DNA of 43,335 nt, taken from positions 1-43,335 of the forward strand of contig JAHBUO010000015.1 in the NCBI GenBank assembly GCA_019638025.1, in the 5' to 3' direction. Numbering within the stretch: the stretch's first letter is position 1; each line of letters starts with the position of its first letter. The position numbers were made by a program, and so were the translations under genes. Below are positions 1-8,270 of this stretch, piece after piece. This DNA comes from Ignavibacteriaceae bacterium (GTDB lineage: Bacteria; Bacteroidota; Ignavibacteria; Ignavibacteriales; Ignavibacteriaceae). The notes beneath the pieces were generated by a model, which did not search any database, was not told the origin of the DNA, and worked only from the letters and a program-made list of their open reading frames with translations.

Positions 1-1623
1 ATTGCTGTTTTGGTTATCTGATTTATTTACTTTGCCTAACTCAATATCTTGGGGAAGAGTGTATCTTGTCCCTTGCCAGGTTACCCGGGCATAGTTATCA
101 TTCATTACTGTTAATGATGGGTATCGATTATATTGGTATCCGCTGCCGGTGGAGAGAGTAGTACTTTCTAATAAGTCAACCGAAACATTCTGATCACTGC
201 CTCTTTGCAGTTTAGCATATTTTATTGCGTTGGATTCTTCATAAACTAAATGATAAATATGGTTACTTCCTGTTTCAAGAACAGCAATAGATGGATTGAT
301 AGAATTAATGTTTGTTCCGGAAATTTCGGATGGAGTTCTCAATGTTATTGAAGGTAGATTTTCAGTTACAGTAATTTCACCATATAATGCGTAGAGTCCG
401 TCTTCTGAATCGGAAATCCGGGAAACAACAATAAATTTATTGTTATCATAACCCGCAATTGTAGGGGCTGCTGAACTAGAATTAATTTCCAGCATATATA
501 CAACTTTTCCAACCCATGCAGGTGTATTTGTCCATTTTTTTGTAGGTAAAACCATCATAACCAAATATCTTCCCTCTACATAAGAAACCACTAGCCAGTC
601 TTCACCTATATTAATTACATTATCTATAGAAGCAGAATGTGCGGGATTATCATTTAGTTTTTTTTTATCATTCCATAATGTCCAGGCATCTCCGTTATTA
701 CTGCTCCTCTCTATCCAAATGTCCCCCATACTCTCATATATCCTATACATTAAAGAACCAACTGTAGCCTGCTGTGTGGTTTTTACCACTTTTTGTTGAC
801 TATTGCTTTGGAAAGATGTTGCTTTAGTTGTAATGCCGACTCCTTTATATTCTGCGTATATCTCAGCACCGCTTTGTGTAAAAACAACACCACCGTAAGC
901 TGCATTAGCATTCTGAAACGACGCTTTTCCGTTACTAACCCAATTTTGGAAGTGAAAATCATAGAGGTTACATACCCCACCATTTCCGTTTGGCAGACAT
1001 ATTTGATAATCAGGAGCATATATAGAGTATTTAGGAAAAAGAGGATTGTAAGTCGGATTTTGATTTAGGAATACCCCTTTATAATGAGAATTTAGGGTAA
1101 ATTCTTCTCCATTATTAATAATTCGCCAAGTTGCATCCATCCCATAATTGCGTAGCCCTTTTGCCGGTATACTTTCATCAACCCTTAACCAGGGATCAAT
1201 AAACCCTAATTGTAACCAACTCAAATCAATTGGATCTGGTTGAATAGGTTCTCCAGGTATATACTTTTGTTCTATTAAGTTTTTTATTTTTGCAGTACCG
1301 ATTGGATTGAGGCGGGCTAAAAAACTTCCTGATGATGTGATATTCTCCACCTTAAAATTTCGATAGTCAAGCCCATAATTCCAATTATGAAACTTCTCAA
1401 CACTACTCAAATTTACAACATTAGTATCTGCCCTAAAGTAGTGAGTTCCTTCAGATAAGATAGTTGTGAACGGGACATTTGTTTCAAGAAAAGTGCCATT
1501 GCTCCAAACACCTATTTTTCCGTATGAATTACCATTCGATAGTTTTTGGTCAAACGAAATTGAGTACTGACCAAAAATGCTGAAGGAAAAAAATATAACA
1601 AATACCAAAATTGACTTTAACAT
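1..1623 (-). CDS. Large secreted protein, partial at left edge (C-terminus missing)
   Basis: I read all 541 codons on the minus strand and found no stop; the frame leaves the window at base 1. The start is ATG at 1623 because GGAG lies six bases upstream; an in-frame ATG at 1635 has no such site. Residues 1-18 are a signal peptide (Lys, a hydrophobic run, then SIFGQ). The N-terminal part holds a beta-rich module with motifs such as KLSNGNSYGKIG and KFHNWNYG. About residues 280-500 read like a sialidase/BNR-type propeller (SSNNGDAWTLW, SASIDNV, WLVVSYVEGRY). The function is unknown; it is probably a cell-surface or secreted protein. In this bacterial group such proteins often end in a type IX secretion sorting domain, but that end lies outside the window, so this is a guess. 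It could be an exo-glycosidase-like or purely structural protein. Confidence 0.75.
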   Translation of the reverse strand, partial: MLKSILVFVIFFSFSIFGQYSISFDQKLSNGNSYGKIGVWSNGTFLETNVPFTTILSEGTHYFRADTNVVNLSSVEKFHNWNYGLDYRNFKVENITSSGSFLARLNPIGTAKIKNLIEQKYIPGEPIQPDPIDLSWLQLGFIDPWLRVDESIPAKGLRNYGMDATWRIINNGEEFTLNSHYKGVFLNQNPTYNPLFPKYSIYAPDYQICLPNGNGGVCNLYDFHFQNWVSNGKASFQNANAAYGGVVFTQSGAEIYAEYKGVGITTKATSFQSNSQQKVVKTTQQATVGSLMYRIYESMGDIWIERSSNNGDAWTLWNDKKKLNDNPAHSASIDNVINIGEDWLVVSYVEGRYLVMMVLPTKKWTNTPAWVGKVVYMLEINSSSAAPTIAGYDNNKFIVVSRISDSEDGLYALYGEITVTENLPSITLRTPSEISGTNINSINPSIAVLETGSNHIYHLVYEESNAIKYAKLQRGSDQNVSVDLLESTTLSTGSGYQYNRYPSLTVMNDNYARVTWQGTRYTLPQDIELGKVNKSDNQNSN

Positions 1624-1791
1624 CTTAAACTCCATTATTTACATTTTATTTTATTACGGAGTTATTTATTTTTTGAATGAAGACAAAAAGGAGTTGAGCG
1701 GGCTAAGCTTAATGTCCCCTTTAATTGTTTTCATTCTGCCGCTTGCGGTGCCGTAATCATCGGAGCGGCTTTTTATCTGGTTTTCTTTAAC

Positions 1792-3096
1792 CTAATTAAT
1801 CCTCCTCCCAAGTAATATTTTTGCTTTGCGAGGACCCTCATAACCCACGGCACAAACCATCTCTCCTTTTACAGTGACTCTAATCCATTCTCCATGAAAT
1901 TCTTGAATCTCTTCATTAGGAATCTTTTTCCAATTCATTCCATTAAAGTGAACGACCCAACCGAATGAACCGACTACAAATATGTCATTATAATCTGTTC
2001 CATTAATCCCGAGTAACCACCAATCTATGGTTTCCTTTGCTATTTGCTTTACGTTAATTTTTCCTCCGGTTATTGCTCCTTCATACAAACCTGCGCCACC
2101 TAGATAAACTTTTTTTTCTGACTTCCCCCACATTCTTATCAATGGCAAGTCTGTCCCTTCTATTTCTATCTTCTTTACTGTGGTTCCTGAAATTTTTACT
2201 AAGGTCGGATTCCATGGCGGTTCATTTCTATTTGAACCAATGGTATATACATCTCTCTCATTGAATGTGATAATATCAGTAAAATGAATAGGCGTCCCAC
2301 TAAAAATTCTGCGAAAATTATTGTTCGTGTAATATATAATTGTACCATATCCCCCCACGAAATACAAATCTTTATTATCTAGTCCAACTATTTTTGATAT
2401 AGTAAGTTCCGGACTAATTGTTGTCCTTATATCATATAATGTCCACCGTTGTCCATCCCAGTGCATCGGTAAACTGCACCCAATCCACATATCATTTTCT
2501 TTAAAAACATGGATGCCATCTAACGGTGGTGTAATTAGATTTCCAAGGAACACAACATTTATCTTCTTTAATTCCCAACTTGTTCCATCCCACTGTGCAG
2601 CATTGTATATATCTATTGTTCCATCTAATGGATTAACAAGATAAACTTCACCAACTACCCATATGTTATTCTCATCTATTATGAATGCATCTCGAAAACC
2701 ACTTCCACTATGTCCAAATTCAAAAACTTGCCAGGTAAAGTTGTGGTTTGATGTGTCAAGGGTTGTTGCAAGTGTTTCATTACTTATATTATTGGGGTTC
2801 ATTAACTTATAACGGTAGTTATGCTTTGGGAGTAAGTTTTCAATGGCAATTACTGTATCTCTTTGTTTTAGTGTTATATCAAGTTTTTTATTGTCATTTT
2901 CGTATAGGATGAAATCTTGTACTAATGCATTACTCCCTGCTGTTATTTTCAGCCAAACTTCGGTACAAGAGGCATCTTCAACAGTTATTGTTACGTTACC
3001 GGTAGTTGGCTCAGTTGGCTTATTACAACTAACCGCAGTAAACAGTAACGGGAGTAATAATAAAACTAACAGTTTAGTTATAAAGTTTAAGGACAT
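1792..3096 (-). CDS. Lipoprotein with fibronectin III-like module and propeller-like repeats
   Basis: 434 residues. The longest frame begins at a TTG (3126), but ATG 3096 has a good ribosome-binding site (AAGAGG, five bases away) and starts directly with a lipoprotein signal: MSLNF, a leucine-rich segment, then the lipobox AVSC with Cys at about residue 24. Residues 30-120 look like a fibronectin type III domain. After that a module recurs about six times at roughly 45-60 residue spacing. Each copy has a strand like NNIWVVG, NDMWIG, KDLYFVGG, RDVYTIG, KVYLGG or NDIFVVG, and several are followed by WDGTSW/WDGQRW/FNGMNW. That fits a beta-propeller exposed at the cell surface. Ligand and role are unknown. 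It is separated from the gene below by about 170 bases. Confidence 0.8.
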   Translation of the reverse strand: MSLNFITKLLVLLLLPLLFTAVSCNKPTEPTTGNVTITVEDASCTEVWLKITAGSNALVQDFILYENDNKKLDITLKQRDTVIAIENLLPKHNYRYKLMNPNNISNETLATTLDTSNHNFTWQVFEFGHSGSGFRDAFIIDENNIWVVGEVYLVNPLDGTIDIYNAAQWDGTSWELKKINVVFLGNLITPPLDGIHVFKENDMWIGCSLPMHWDGQRWTLYDIRTTISPELTISKIVGLDNKDLYFVGGYGTIIYYTNNNFRRIFSGTPIHFTDIITFNERDVYTIGSNRNEPPWNPTLVKISGTTVKKIEIEGTDLPLIRMWGKSEKKVYLGGAGLYEGAITGGKINVKQIAKETIDWWLLGINGTDYNDIFVVGSFGWVVHFNGMNWKKIPNEEIQEFHGEWIRVTVKGEMVCAVGYEGPRKAKILLGRRIN

Positions 3097-3506
3097 AACT
3101 GCCTCTTTGTTGGTTTTGGGGAGCAATAATTAATTTTCATCACTTTGTTATTATTGAAGTAGGAGATAAAGATAAAGGCAAGATTAGCAAGGAGAGAGAA
3201 GAGATCATCATCAGATAACTTACGAGGAAATAACCATTTATAACTAGTACTAACCATCAAAAACTCCCCTACAAATAAAAGTAAATGAGTAAAGACTACA
3301 AAATCGACTCCCCAAAGATACAAAAAAAAAAAAACATAAAATGCAAGCGAAATTTCAATTATTTTCAAATTTATTTCTCTATAGTGATAGTGGTCTTTTT
3401 TCTTTGTTTCCGGCTTATAATAAAGGTTTTTGTTTCTATTAATCGCAGTTATAGGGATTGGAGTAGTTTTATTTTTTATATCATACCATCCGTTAAATGA
3501 TAAATA
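3087..3506 (-). pseudogene. Hydrophobic open frame, possible remnant of a membrane protein
   Basis: An open frame of about 140 codons runs from just after a stop at 3507-3509 to a stop at 3087. No ATG or GTG is available; the only usual start is TTG at 3368, which has a weak upstream AGAG and would give 93 residues. The TTG form has two hydrophobic segments (LAFYVFFFLYLWGVDFVV and LLANLAFIFISYF) separated by a short loop with LFPRKLSDDD. The frame overlaps the first ten bases of the lipoprotein gene. I do not recognise it. It may be a decayed membrane-protein gene, a small TTG-initiated membrane protein, or chance in AT-rich DNA. Confidence 0.22.
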
Positions 3507-3681
3507 TTAAGTACAAATAGAGAAAATGAATGACAATTGTCAACTGTTTTTATTCATCCTCCTGAGAGATTTACTCTGCTACATCAACAATAATTTGTTA
3601 GTTGGTTAGTAATTATTTGCAGATAATTCGTAAATATTGTTACAATTTGTGCGTTTCTAAGCTATCAAGTACATTACCGGA

Positions 3682-3761
3682 AGAGGCGTTGCATGCCACG
3701 AAGCCACGAAGCAAAATGTTGTTTATTATACCAAATGTAGAGGCGTTGCACTGCAACACCT
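3682..3761. repeat. Two copies of a GC-rich 12-mer, one forming a palindrome
   Basis: The word AGAGGCGTTGCA occurs at 3682-3693 and again at 3739-3750. In the second copy it is followed after one base by TGCAACACCT (3752-3761), making a 10-base inverted repeat with one G-T type mismatch. The first copy is followed by an 18-base run in which CCACGAAG occurs twice in tandem (3695-3712). Such short palindromes resemble the extragenic palindromic elements dispersed in many Bacteroidetes and cyanobacterial genomes; that link is inference. Confidence 0.45.
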
Positions 3762-3863
3762 AAAAAGATTGCATAATCTATATTTTGTAAAAAATGATGT
3801 TGTTGATTTGGGGTTATTATGTTTTCTTCACTTTTGTGTGCAAAAAAGATGTTGGGCTTTAAT

Positions 3864-3893
3864 CGGCTGTCGCGAGGTTGCTCACGACAGCCG
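3864..3893. repeat. Perfect 9-bp hairpin downstream of the C69 peptidase gene
   Basis: CGGCTGTCG (3864-3872) pairs perfectly with CGACAGCCG (3885-3893) across a 12-base loop. It begins 22 bases past the peptidase stop. On the minus strand the hairpin is followed by a run of T only after about 15 bases, so it is a poor intrinsic terminator. It may instead be an mRNA 3' stabiliser or an extragenic palindrome. Confidence 0.45.
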
Positions 3894-3915
3894 CTGATTC
3901 ATAAAAAAACTTGAA

Positions 3916-5727
3916 TTATTCGTTTAAATATGATTTATGAAGTTTTTCAATATCTGCAAGAATTTTTTCAATCTTTTCTAATTTCGATTTAACAGATTCA
4001 TCATTCGGATTAAGTTTTGATGCTTTAGCAAATGATACTTTTGCTTCATCATATTTTTTCGAGGATAAATCTTTGTTTCCCTTTTCAACCAATAGAGCAA
4101 ATTCTCTTTCATTTTCACCCGGCAGCTTTTTCATTTTGATTTTATCACCGGCTTCATCTACAATCAGTTTTTTGAAATCATCAGGATAACCAATATTCAC
4201 GGGCTTAAAGAATTCATTCTTTTTAACCCCATCCATGTATTTCAAGATTAAATTTTCACCAAGTTTTTTCCAGCTCGACATTGTTATATCAGCCATCTCA
4301 ATTGAATAATTTGTCAAGTAATCAACCGCTTTCCCTTTTGAATCTTTCAATAAAGCAAGAGCTGTTCCTTCAACTCTTTCTTGTTGGGAAAGATATTTTC
4401 CTTCCAATCGATTTTGCTCTTGCTGAATATCACCAATAACTACTGAAAATTTTGGATATGCATAATTAGATACAAAGTTGAAAACCCAAAATGCTGCATC
4501 CCACGTAAAGTGAGAGAGAGACCCAACTCCTTTTGAAAAATTATATGGAACTTTAGTCATCGAGGCATACATTGGAGTGTAGACTGTCATATAAGTATCA
4601 TCAACACCAAACCACAAAACTCCACCAACTTCATTTGGCAATGAGCTACGCGATTGTGAAATAAATGAGAAACCGGTTTGTGGAGTTGATATCGGACGTT
4701 CGTTAAAATATTCTTCTCCATTATATTGAAAAGTTAATGGTCTCCATCTGTAAGGCATTGAGTATGGACCAGCCGCTACACCTTTAGTCATATCCAATTC
4801 AGTACCTTGATAATGATCTCTCATTAATTGCATAACATCATGAACCGATAATTTATTGTCCGGTTTAATATACAAAGGCATTCTATTCAAATTTTCACCT
4901 TTGATATAGGAGATATATTTTTGGGAATCTTTATTAACTCTTCTGAATAAGGACCAAACTCTACCATCACAAAAACGGATTGCTCCGTAATCTAAACGTG
5001 CATATGCATCTGAAAAATTAAAATCACTATCTTTTCCGGAAAAATATCCTCGTTCTTTTGCGAATGAAATCACATCCGGAGAGTAAATACAATTATTTGG
5101 GTCATTAAGCGGGAAAGTTGTTATACGTGCTTGATTAGCATGTCCGGAAACATATCCATCCGGAATTCTTACTGCAACCCAAACAGCTCCTTTGTTTCCT
5201 TCTCCTTTTCCTATCATTTCGAGAATCCAGGCTTCGTTAGGATCTCCGATTGAGAATGATTCTCCGGAACTGTAATAACCATATTCAGCAACTAAGTCTG
5301 TCATAATTATTATCGCTTCTCGTGCTGTTTTAGATCTTTGAAGAGCTATATAGATTAAACTTCCATAATCAAGAATTCCTTTGGGGTTAACTAATTCGCT
5401 TCTTCCACCAAATGTTGTTTCACCTATTACGACTTGATGTTCATTTATATTTCCAATCACATTGTAAGTACGAAGTGCTTGTTTGATTTTTCCTAAAAAT
5501 TTTCCGGTATCCCATTCATAAATATCAAGCATTGTTCCCTCGGGATAAACAGCCGCCGGGAAGTGATAAAGTTCTCCATAAAATTGGTACGAATCTGCAG
5601 TGTAAGAAATCATTGTTGAGCCATCAATTGAAGCGCCTTTTGTAACAAGGAAATTTGTACATGCATTCCCGTTATTAATCAGCAAGAAAGGAAGTAAAAA
5701 AAGAGTGACGAATAATTTTGTTCTCAT
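3916..5727 (-). CDS. Secreted C69-family dipeptidase with C-terminal TPR-like tail
   Basis: 603 residues. A signal peptide (residues 1-22, ending NGNA) precedes Cys23 in ACTNFLVTKGAS. This is the expected position and context of the N-terminal nucleophile Cys of peptidase family C69 (PepD-like Ntn hydrolases), exposed by signal removal. GSTMISYTADS is typical of the family, as are the later segments GETTFGGR and GEAWILEM-like EAWILEMIG. The last 75 residues are lysine-rich and helical with one TPR-like unit (SSKKYDEAKVSFAKASKLNPND). The predicted role is hydrolysis of dipeptides in the periplasm or outside the cell. AGGA lies seven bases before the ATG. The gene stands alone, divergent from the MauE-thioredoxin gene. 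Confidence 0.88.
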   Translation of the reverse strand: MRTKLFVTLFLLPFLLINNGNACTNFLVTKGASIDGSTMISYTADSYQFYGELYHFPAAVYPEGTMLDIYEWDTGKFLGKIKQALRTYNVIGNINEHQVVIGETTFGGRSELVNPKGILDYGSLIYIALQRSKTAREAIIIMTDLVAEYGYYSSGESFSIGDPNEAWILEMIGKGEGNKGAVWVAVRIPDGYVSGHANQARITTFPLNDPNNCIYSPDVISFAKERGYFSGKDSDFNFSDAYARLDYGAIRFCDGRVWSLFRRVNKDSQKYISYIKGENLNRMPLYIKPDNKLSVHDVMQLMRDHYQGTELDMTKGVAAGPYSMPYRWRPLTFQYNGEEYFNERPISTPQTGFSFISQSRSSLPNEVGGVLWFGVDDTYMTVYTPMYASMTKVPYNFSKGVGSLSHFTWDAAFWVFNFVSNYAYPKFSVVIGDIQQEQNRLEGKYLSQQERVEGTALALLKDSKGKAVDYLTNYSIEMADITMSSWKKLGENLILKYMDGVKKNEFFKPVNIGYPDDFKKLIVDEAGDKIKMKKLPGENEREFALLVEKGNKDLSSKKYDEAKVSFAKASKLNPNDESVKSKLEKIEKILADIEKLHKSYLNE

Positions 5728-5766
5728 AAGGTTATCCTAATTATTTTCTTTGTTTATCTCAATATA

Positions 5767-5794
5767 GTTATATCGAAGTATATTTTTCAATCAA
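5767..5794 (-). promoter_or_regulatory. Candidate promoter for the C69 peptidase gene
   Basis: On the minus strand TTGATT (5794-5789) and TATAAC (5772-5767) are separated by 16 bases and lie about 40 bases before the ATG at 5727. The match to a sigma-70-type -35/-10 pair is fair. The AT-rich background makes chance matches common. Confidence 0.3.
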
Positions 5795-5869
5795 AATAGG
5801 AACGATTCACCTTGACCAAAATTTAATTTTCGTTTAGCTTTATTTTTGTTTTATAACTTTTTAACTAAT

Positions 5870-6928
5870 ATGGAAAATCAAAGAAATAGCTTTATAGTTG
5901 TTCTCAATTACTTTTTAGGAATATTATTTATTGTATCGGCAATATCTAAGCTCTTTCCAATCCATGCTTTTGAGCTGACTATTGTTTCGCAGAGAATAAC
6001 AGATTGGAGTTTAGCCCCTTATTTATCAAGGCTTATAATAGGTTTAGAATTCTTCATTGGGATTTCGTTTTTCTTTACAAACTATAAAAAAAAGTTTGTT
6101 TATCCGGCATCTTTCATTTTATTGATGGTTTTCAATATTCATTTACTTTATTCGATTCTAACAGGACACAATGCCGATAACTGCGGTTGTTTTGGAGAAT
6201 TCATTCCGATGACTTCAGTTCAAGCTCTTCTTAAAAATTTAGTTTTGAATTTATTTCTAATCTACCTTTTCTTAAAAGATTCAAATCCTCAGAAGGACAA
6301 CAAAATTTTCACAATATCCTCCGGTGTTCTCACTTATGTCTTTTTATTCATCTTTTTTCCGATAAGAACTTATATTACTCCAAAAGTTGAATCAACCGAA
6401 ACAAAAAAATTTCTGACTGATTCAGTAAGGCATGAGATTAAAACCGACTCTATAATTCAGCCTAATAGCACTGAAACACTAATTGATACATCAAAGAACA
6501 TAAAAACCGTTATCGAAGAAAATAAGGAAAATCTTTTACCTCGAACAAAATCTGTGTTTTCGAGTTATACGAATTTCAACGGGAAAAATGTAAATCTTGA
6601 TGAAGGAATTAAAACGGTCGCATTGTTCAGTCTGGATTGTGACCACTGTATGGAATCTGCGAAAAAGTATTTTGAACTTGAAAGTAAATACACTCTTCCT
6701 CCCCTCTACATTTTATTTTTAGGCGAAGAAAATCAGGTTAATAATTTTTTCAATTATGCCGGAAAGACCTATCCATATATAATATTGGATGTAATGGAAT
6801 TTTTCCCTTTCCTTAATTCATCACCACCAAGAATAGTTCTCTTAAACAACGGGAATATCGTTTTAGACACTGATTCAGAAAAAGATATACTTAATTCAAT
6901 CAAAGAGAAATACAGTAAAGCAAAATGA
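5870..6928 (+). CDS. MauE/DoxX-type membrane protein fused to a thioredoxin-like domain
   Basis: 352 residues from ATG 5870; an upstream in-frame TTG at 5846 is less likely. Residues 1-170 contain about four to five membrane segments and the motif CGCFG (Cys105, Cys107), a hallmark of MauE-like redox proteins. A polar linker of about 75 residues follows. From about residue 235 there is a thioredoxin-like domain (NGKNVNLDEGIKTVALFS) with active site CDHC (Cys257-Cys260). MauE proteins support disulfide formation or maturation of exported proteins. The arrangement suggests an electron relay between membrane and periplasm, with the Trx domain probably periplasmic (inference). No clear Shine-Dalgarno sequence is visible. 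It is the first gene of a short plus-strand run. Confidence 0.8.
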   Translation: MENQRNSFIVVLNYFLGILFIVSAISKLFPIHAFELTIVSQRITDWSLAPYLSRLIIGLEFFIGISFFFTNYKKKFVYPASFILLMVFNIHLLYSILTGHNADNCGCFGEFIPMTSVQALLKNLVLNLFLIYLFLKDSNPQKDNKIFTISSGVLTYVFLFIFFPIRTYITPKVESTETKKFLTDSVRHEIKTDSIIQPNSTETLIDTSKNIKTVIEENKENLLPRTKSVFSSYTNFNGKNVNLDEGIKTVALFSLDCDHCMESAKKYFELESKYTLPPLYILFLGEENQVNNFFNYAGKTYPYIILDVMEFFPFLNSSPPRIVLLNNGNIVLDTDSEKDILNSIKEKYSKAK

Positions 6929-7022
6929 TTCGGTTTGTTGAATTATTTCAATTTTATTTAAGCTGAGTGATTCTTATTTTTGGGTTAGCAAATATCAACT
7001 TAATCAAAAGAATAGAGAAATT

Positions 7023-7733
7023 ATGGGTCGAATATTCGAAAAGAGAAAACACAAAATGTTCGCACGATTTGCGAAAATGTCTAAAGCATTTAATCGTGTA
7101 AGAAAAGATATTGAAATAGCAGTTAAAGCCGGTGGAGCTGACTCCAAAAGCAATGCTAGATTAAGAATTGCTATTCAAAATGCTAAAAGTGTTAACATGC
7201 CTAAAGATAGAGTTGATGCGGCTATAAAGAGAGCATCATCGAAAGACACTTCAGGTTATCAGGAAGTACTTTATGAAGGGATAGGCCCTCACGGCGTTGG
7301 AATTATTGTAGAATGTGCAACCGATAATACTACAAGAACAGTTGCAAGTGTTCGTCATCATTTTAGAAAACACGAAGGGTCACTTGGTAATTCGGGAAGT
7401 ATGACATTCATGTTTGAGCATAAAGCTTTAATAAAACTTGATAAATCAGCGGTTGGAGATGTTGAAGAATTTGAGCTTGAAATGATTGACCATGGCTTGG
7501 AAGAACTCGAATCAATGGAAGACGCTGTTTACATCTACACCGCATTTGAAGATTTTGGATTAATGCAAAAAGCTCTTGAAGAAAAAGGAATTGAACCACT
7601 TAGTACAGAATTTCAATACATACCAACAAATTACAAAGAGCTAAACGATGAACAACAACAAGAAGTCAATACTCTTCTGGAAGCCCTTGAGGACGATGAC
7701 GATGTTCAATCTGTTTATCACAATATGCAATAG
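7023..7733 (+). CDS. yebC: YebC/PmpR (TACO1) family protein
   Basis: 236 residues, close to the usual 235-250. The N-terminus (MGRIFEKRKHKMFARFAKMSKAF) departs slightly from the common MAGHSKW start but keeps the basic helix. The conserved core is clear: NMPKDRVDAAIKRA, LYEGIGPHGVGIIVEC, TDNTTRTVASVRHHF and GSLGNSGSMTFMF. Members are described as DNA-binding regulators or as factors helping ribosomes translate proline-rich stretches (TACO1/YebC2). The sequence does not tell me which role applies. It is followed by an intrinsic terminator. Confidence 0.95.
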   Translation: MGRIFEKRKHKMFARFAKMSKAFNRVRKDIEIAVKAGGADSKSNARLRIAIQNAKSVNMPKDRVDAAIKRASSKDTSGYQEVLYEGIGPHGVGIIVECATDNTTRTVASVRHHFRKHEGSLGNSGSMTFMFEHKALIKLDKSAVGDVEEFELEMIDHGLEELESMEDAVYIYTAFEDFGLMQKALEEKGIEPLSTEFQYIPTNYKELNDEQQQEVNTLLEALEDDDDVQSVYHNMQ

Positions 7734-7751
7734 TTTTTTCAATCACAAAGG

Positions 7752-7781
7752 CTGAATCTCTAAATAGATTCAGTCTTTTTT
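7752..7781 (+). terminator. Intrinsic terminator after yebC
   Basis: CTGAATCT (7752-7759) pairs with AGATTCAG (7766-7773) across six bases and is followed by TCTTTTTT. It lies about 18 bases after the yebC stop and separates yebC from yjbQ. Confidence 0.85.
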
Positions 7782-7798
7782 ATTTTAAATATTCTTCA

Positions 7799-8218
7799 AT
7801 GATATTCCAAAAAGAAATAACACTTAAAGCAAGACAACGCGGTTTTCATATTATCACAGATGAGATTGAAAGAGCAATTCCTGAACTATCAAAAATATCG
7901 AAAGGAATAGCTCACGTTTTCATTCAACATACTTCTGCATCTTTATCAATAAATGAAAATGCCGACCCTACTGTCCGTAGCGATATGGAGAAATATTTCA
8001 ACACTGTCGTCCCGGAAAGCGCAACCTACTTCCGGCATACATACGAGGGAACAGATGATATGACGTCACATATAAAATCATCTTTACTTGGTAACTCGGT
8101 CTCTGTTCCAATAACAAACGGAGAATTGAATCTGGGTACATGGCAAGGGATTTATTTATGTGAGCATCGAAATAGAGGCGGTGCGAGAAGATTGGTGATT
8201 ACTTTAATCGGAGAATAA
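7799..8218 (+). CDS. yjbQ: YjbQ family protein (UPF0047)
   Basis: 139 residues, the full usual length. Diagnostic segments are FIQHTSASLSINENADP, the YFRHTYEGTDDMTSHIKSSL region with conserved His and Asp residues, and the end motif GTWQGIYLCEHR followed by GARRLVITL. The family is annotated as having secondary thiamine-phosphate synthase activity in vitro; its physiological role is unsettled. The TAA stop is embedded in the A-run that, on the other strand, forms the T-tract of the trxB terminator. The two convergent genes are therefore packed end to end. Confidence 0.93.
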   Translation: MIFQKEITLKARQRGFHIITDEIERAIPELSKISKGIAHVFIQHTSASLSINENADPTVRSDMEKYFNTVVPESATYFRHTYEGTDDMTSHIKSSLLGNSVSVPITNGELNLGTWQGIYLCEHRNRGGARRLVITLIGE

Positions 8219-8250
8219 AAAAATGCGAGTTCTCTTTTAGAAAACTCGCA
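8217..8250 (-). terminator. Intrinsic terminator of trxB
   Basis: Read on the minus strand, TGCGAGTT and AACTCGCA form an 8-bp stem with an 11-base loop, followed by seven T. It lies about 20 bases after the trxB stop and overlaps the yjbQ stop codon. Confidence 0.85.
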
Positions 8251-8270
8251 CTTGAAATAACTGAATCAAA

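Larger units (their letters stand above)
3507..3915. other. Intergenic stretch without a gene, holding palindromes
   Basis: No convincing reading frame is present on either strand. The right half carries the GC-rich palindromic and repeated words listed separately (3682-3761 and 3864-3893), which stand out from the AT-rich surroundings. Confidence 0.6.

Noticed and set aside
783..1068. Short frames on both strands inside the left-edge gene
   Set aside because: The region is covered by a continuous 541-codon frame with protein-like composition, so both are shadows.
1738..1774. GCCGCT/AGCGGC inverted repeat followed by five T
   Set aside because: It would work only on the plus strand, where no gene lies upstream, and its loop is 20 bases.
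3285..3500. Plus-strand frame of 71 codons
   Set aside because: It has low complexity, no ribosome-binding site and lies opposite the hydrophobic remnant frame.
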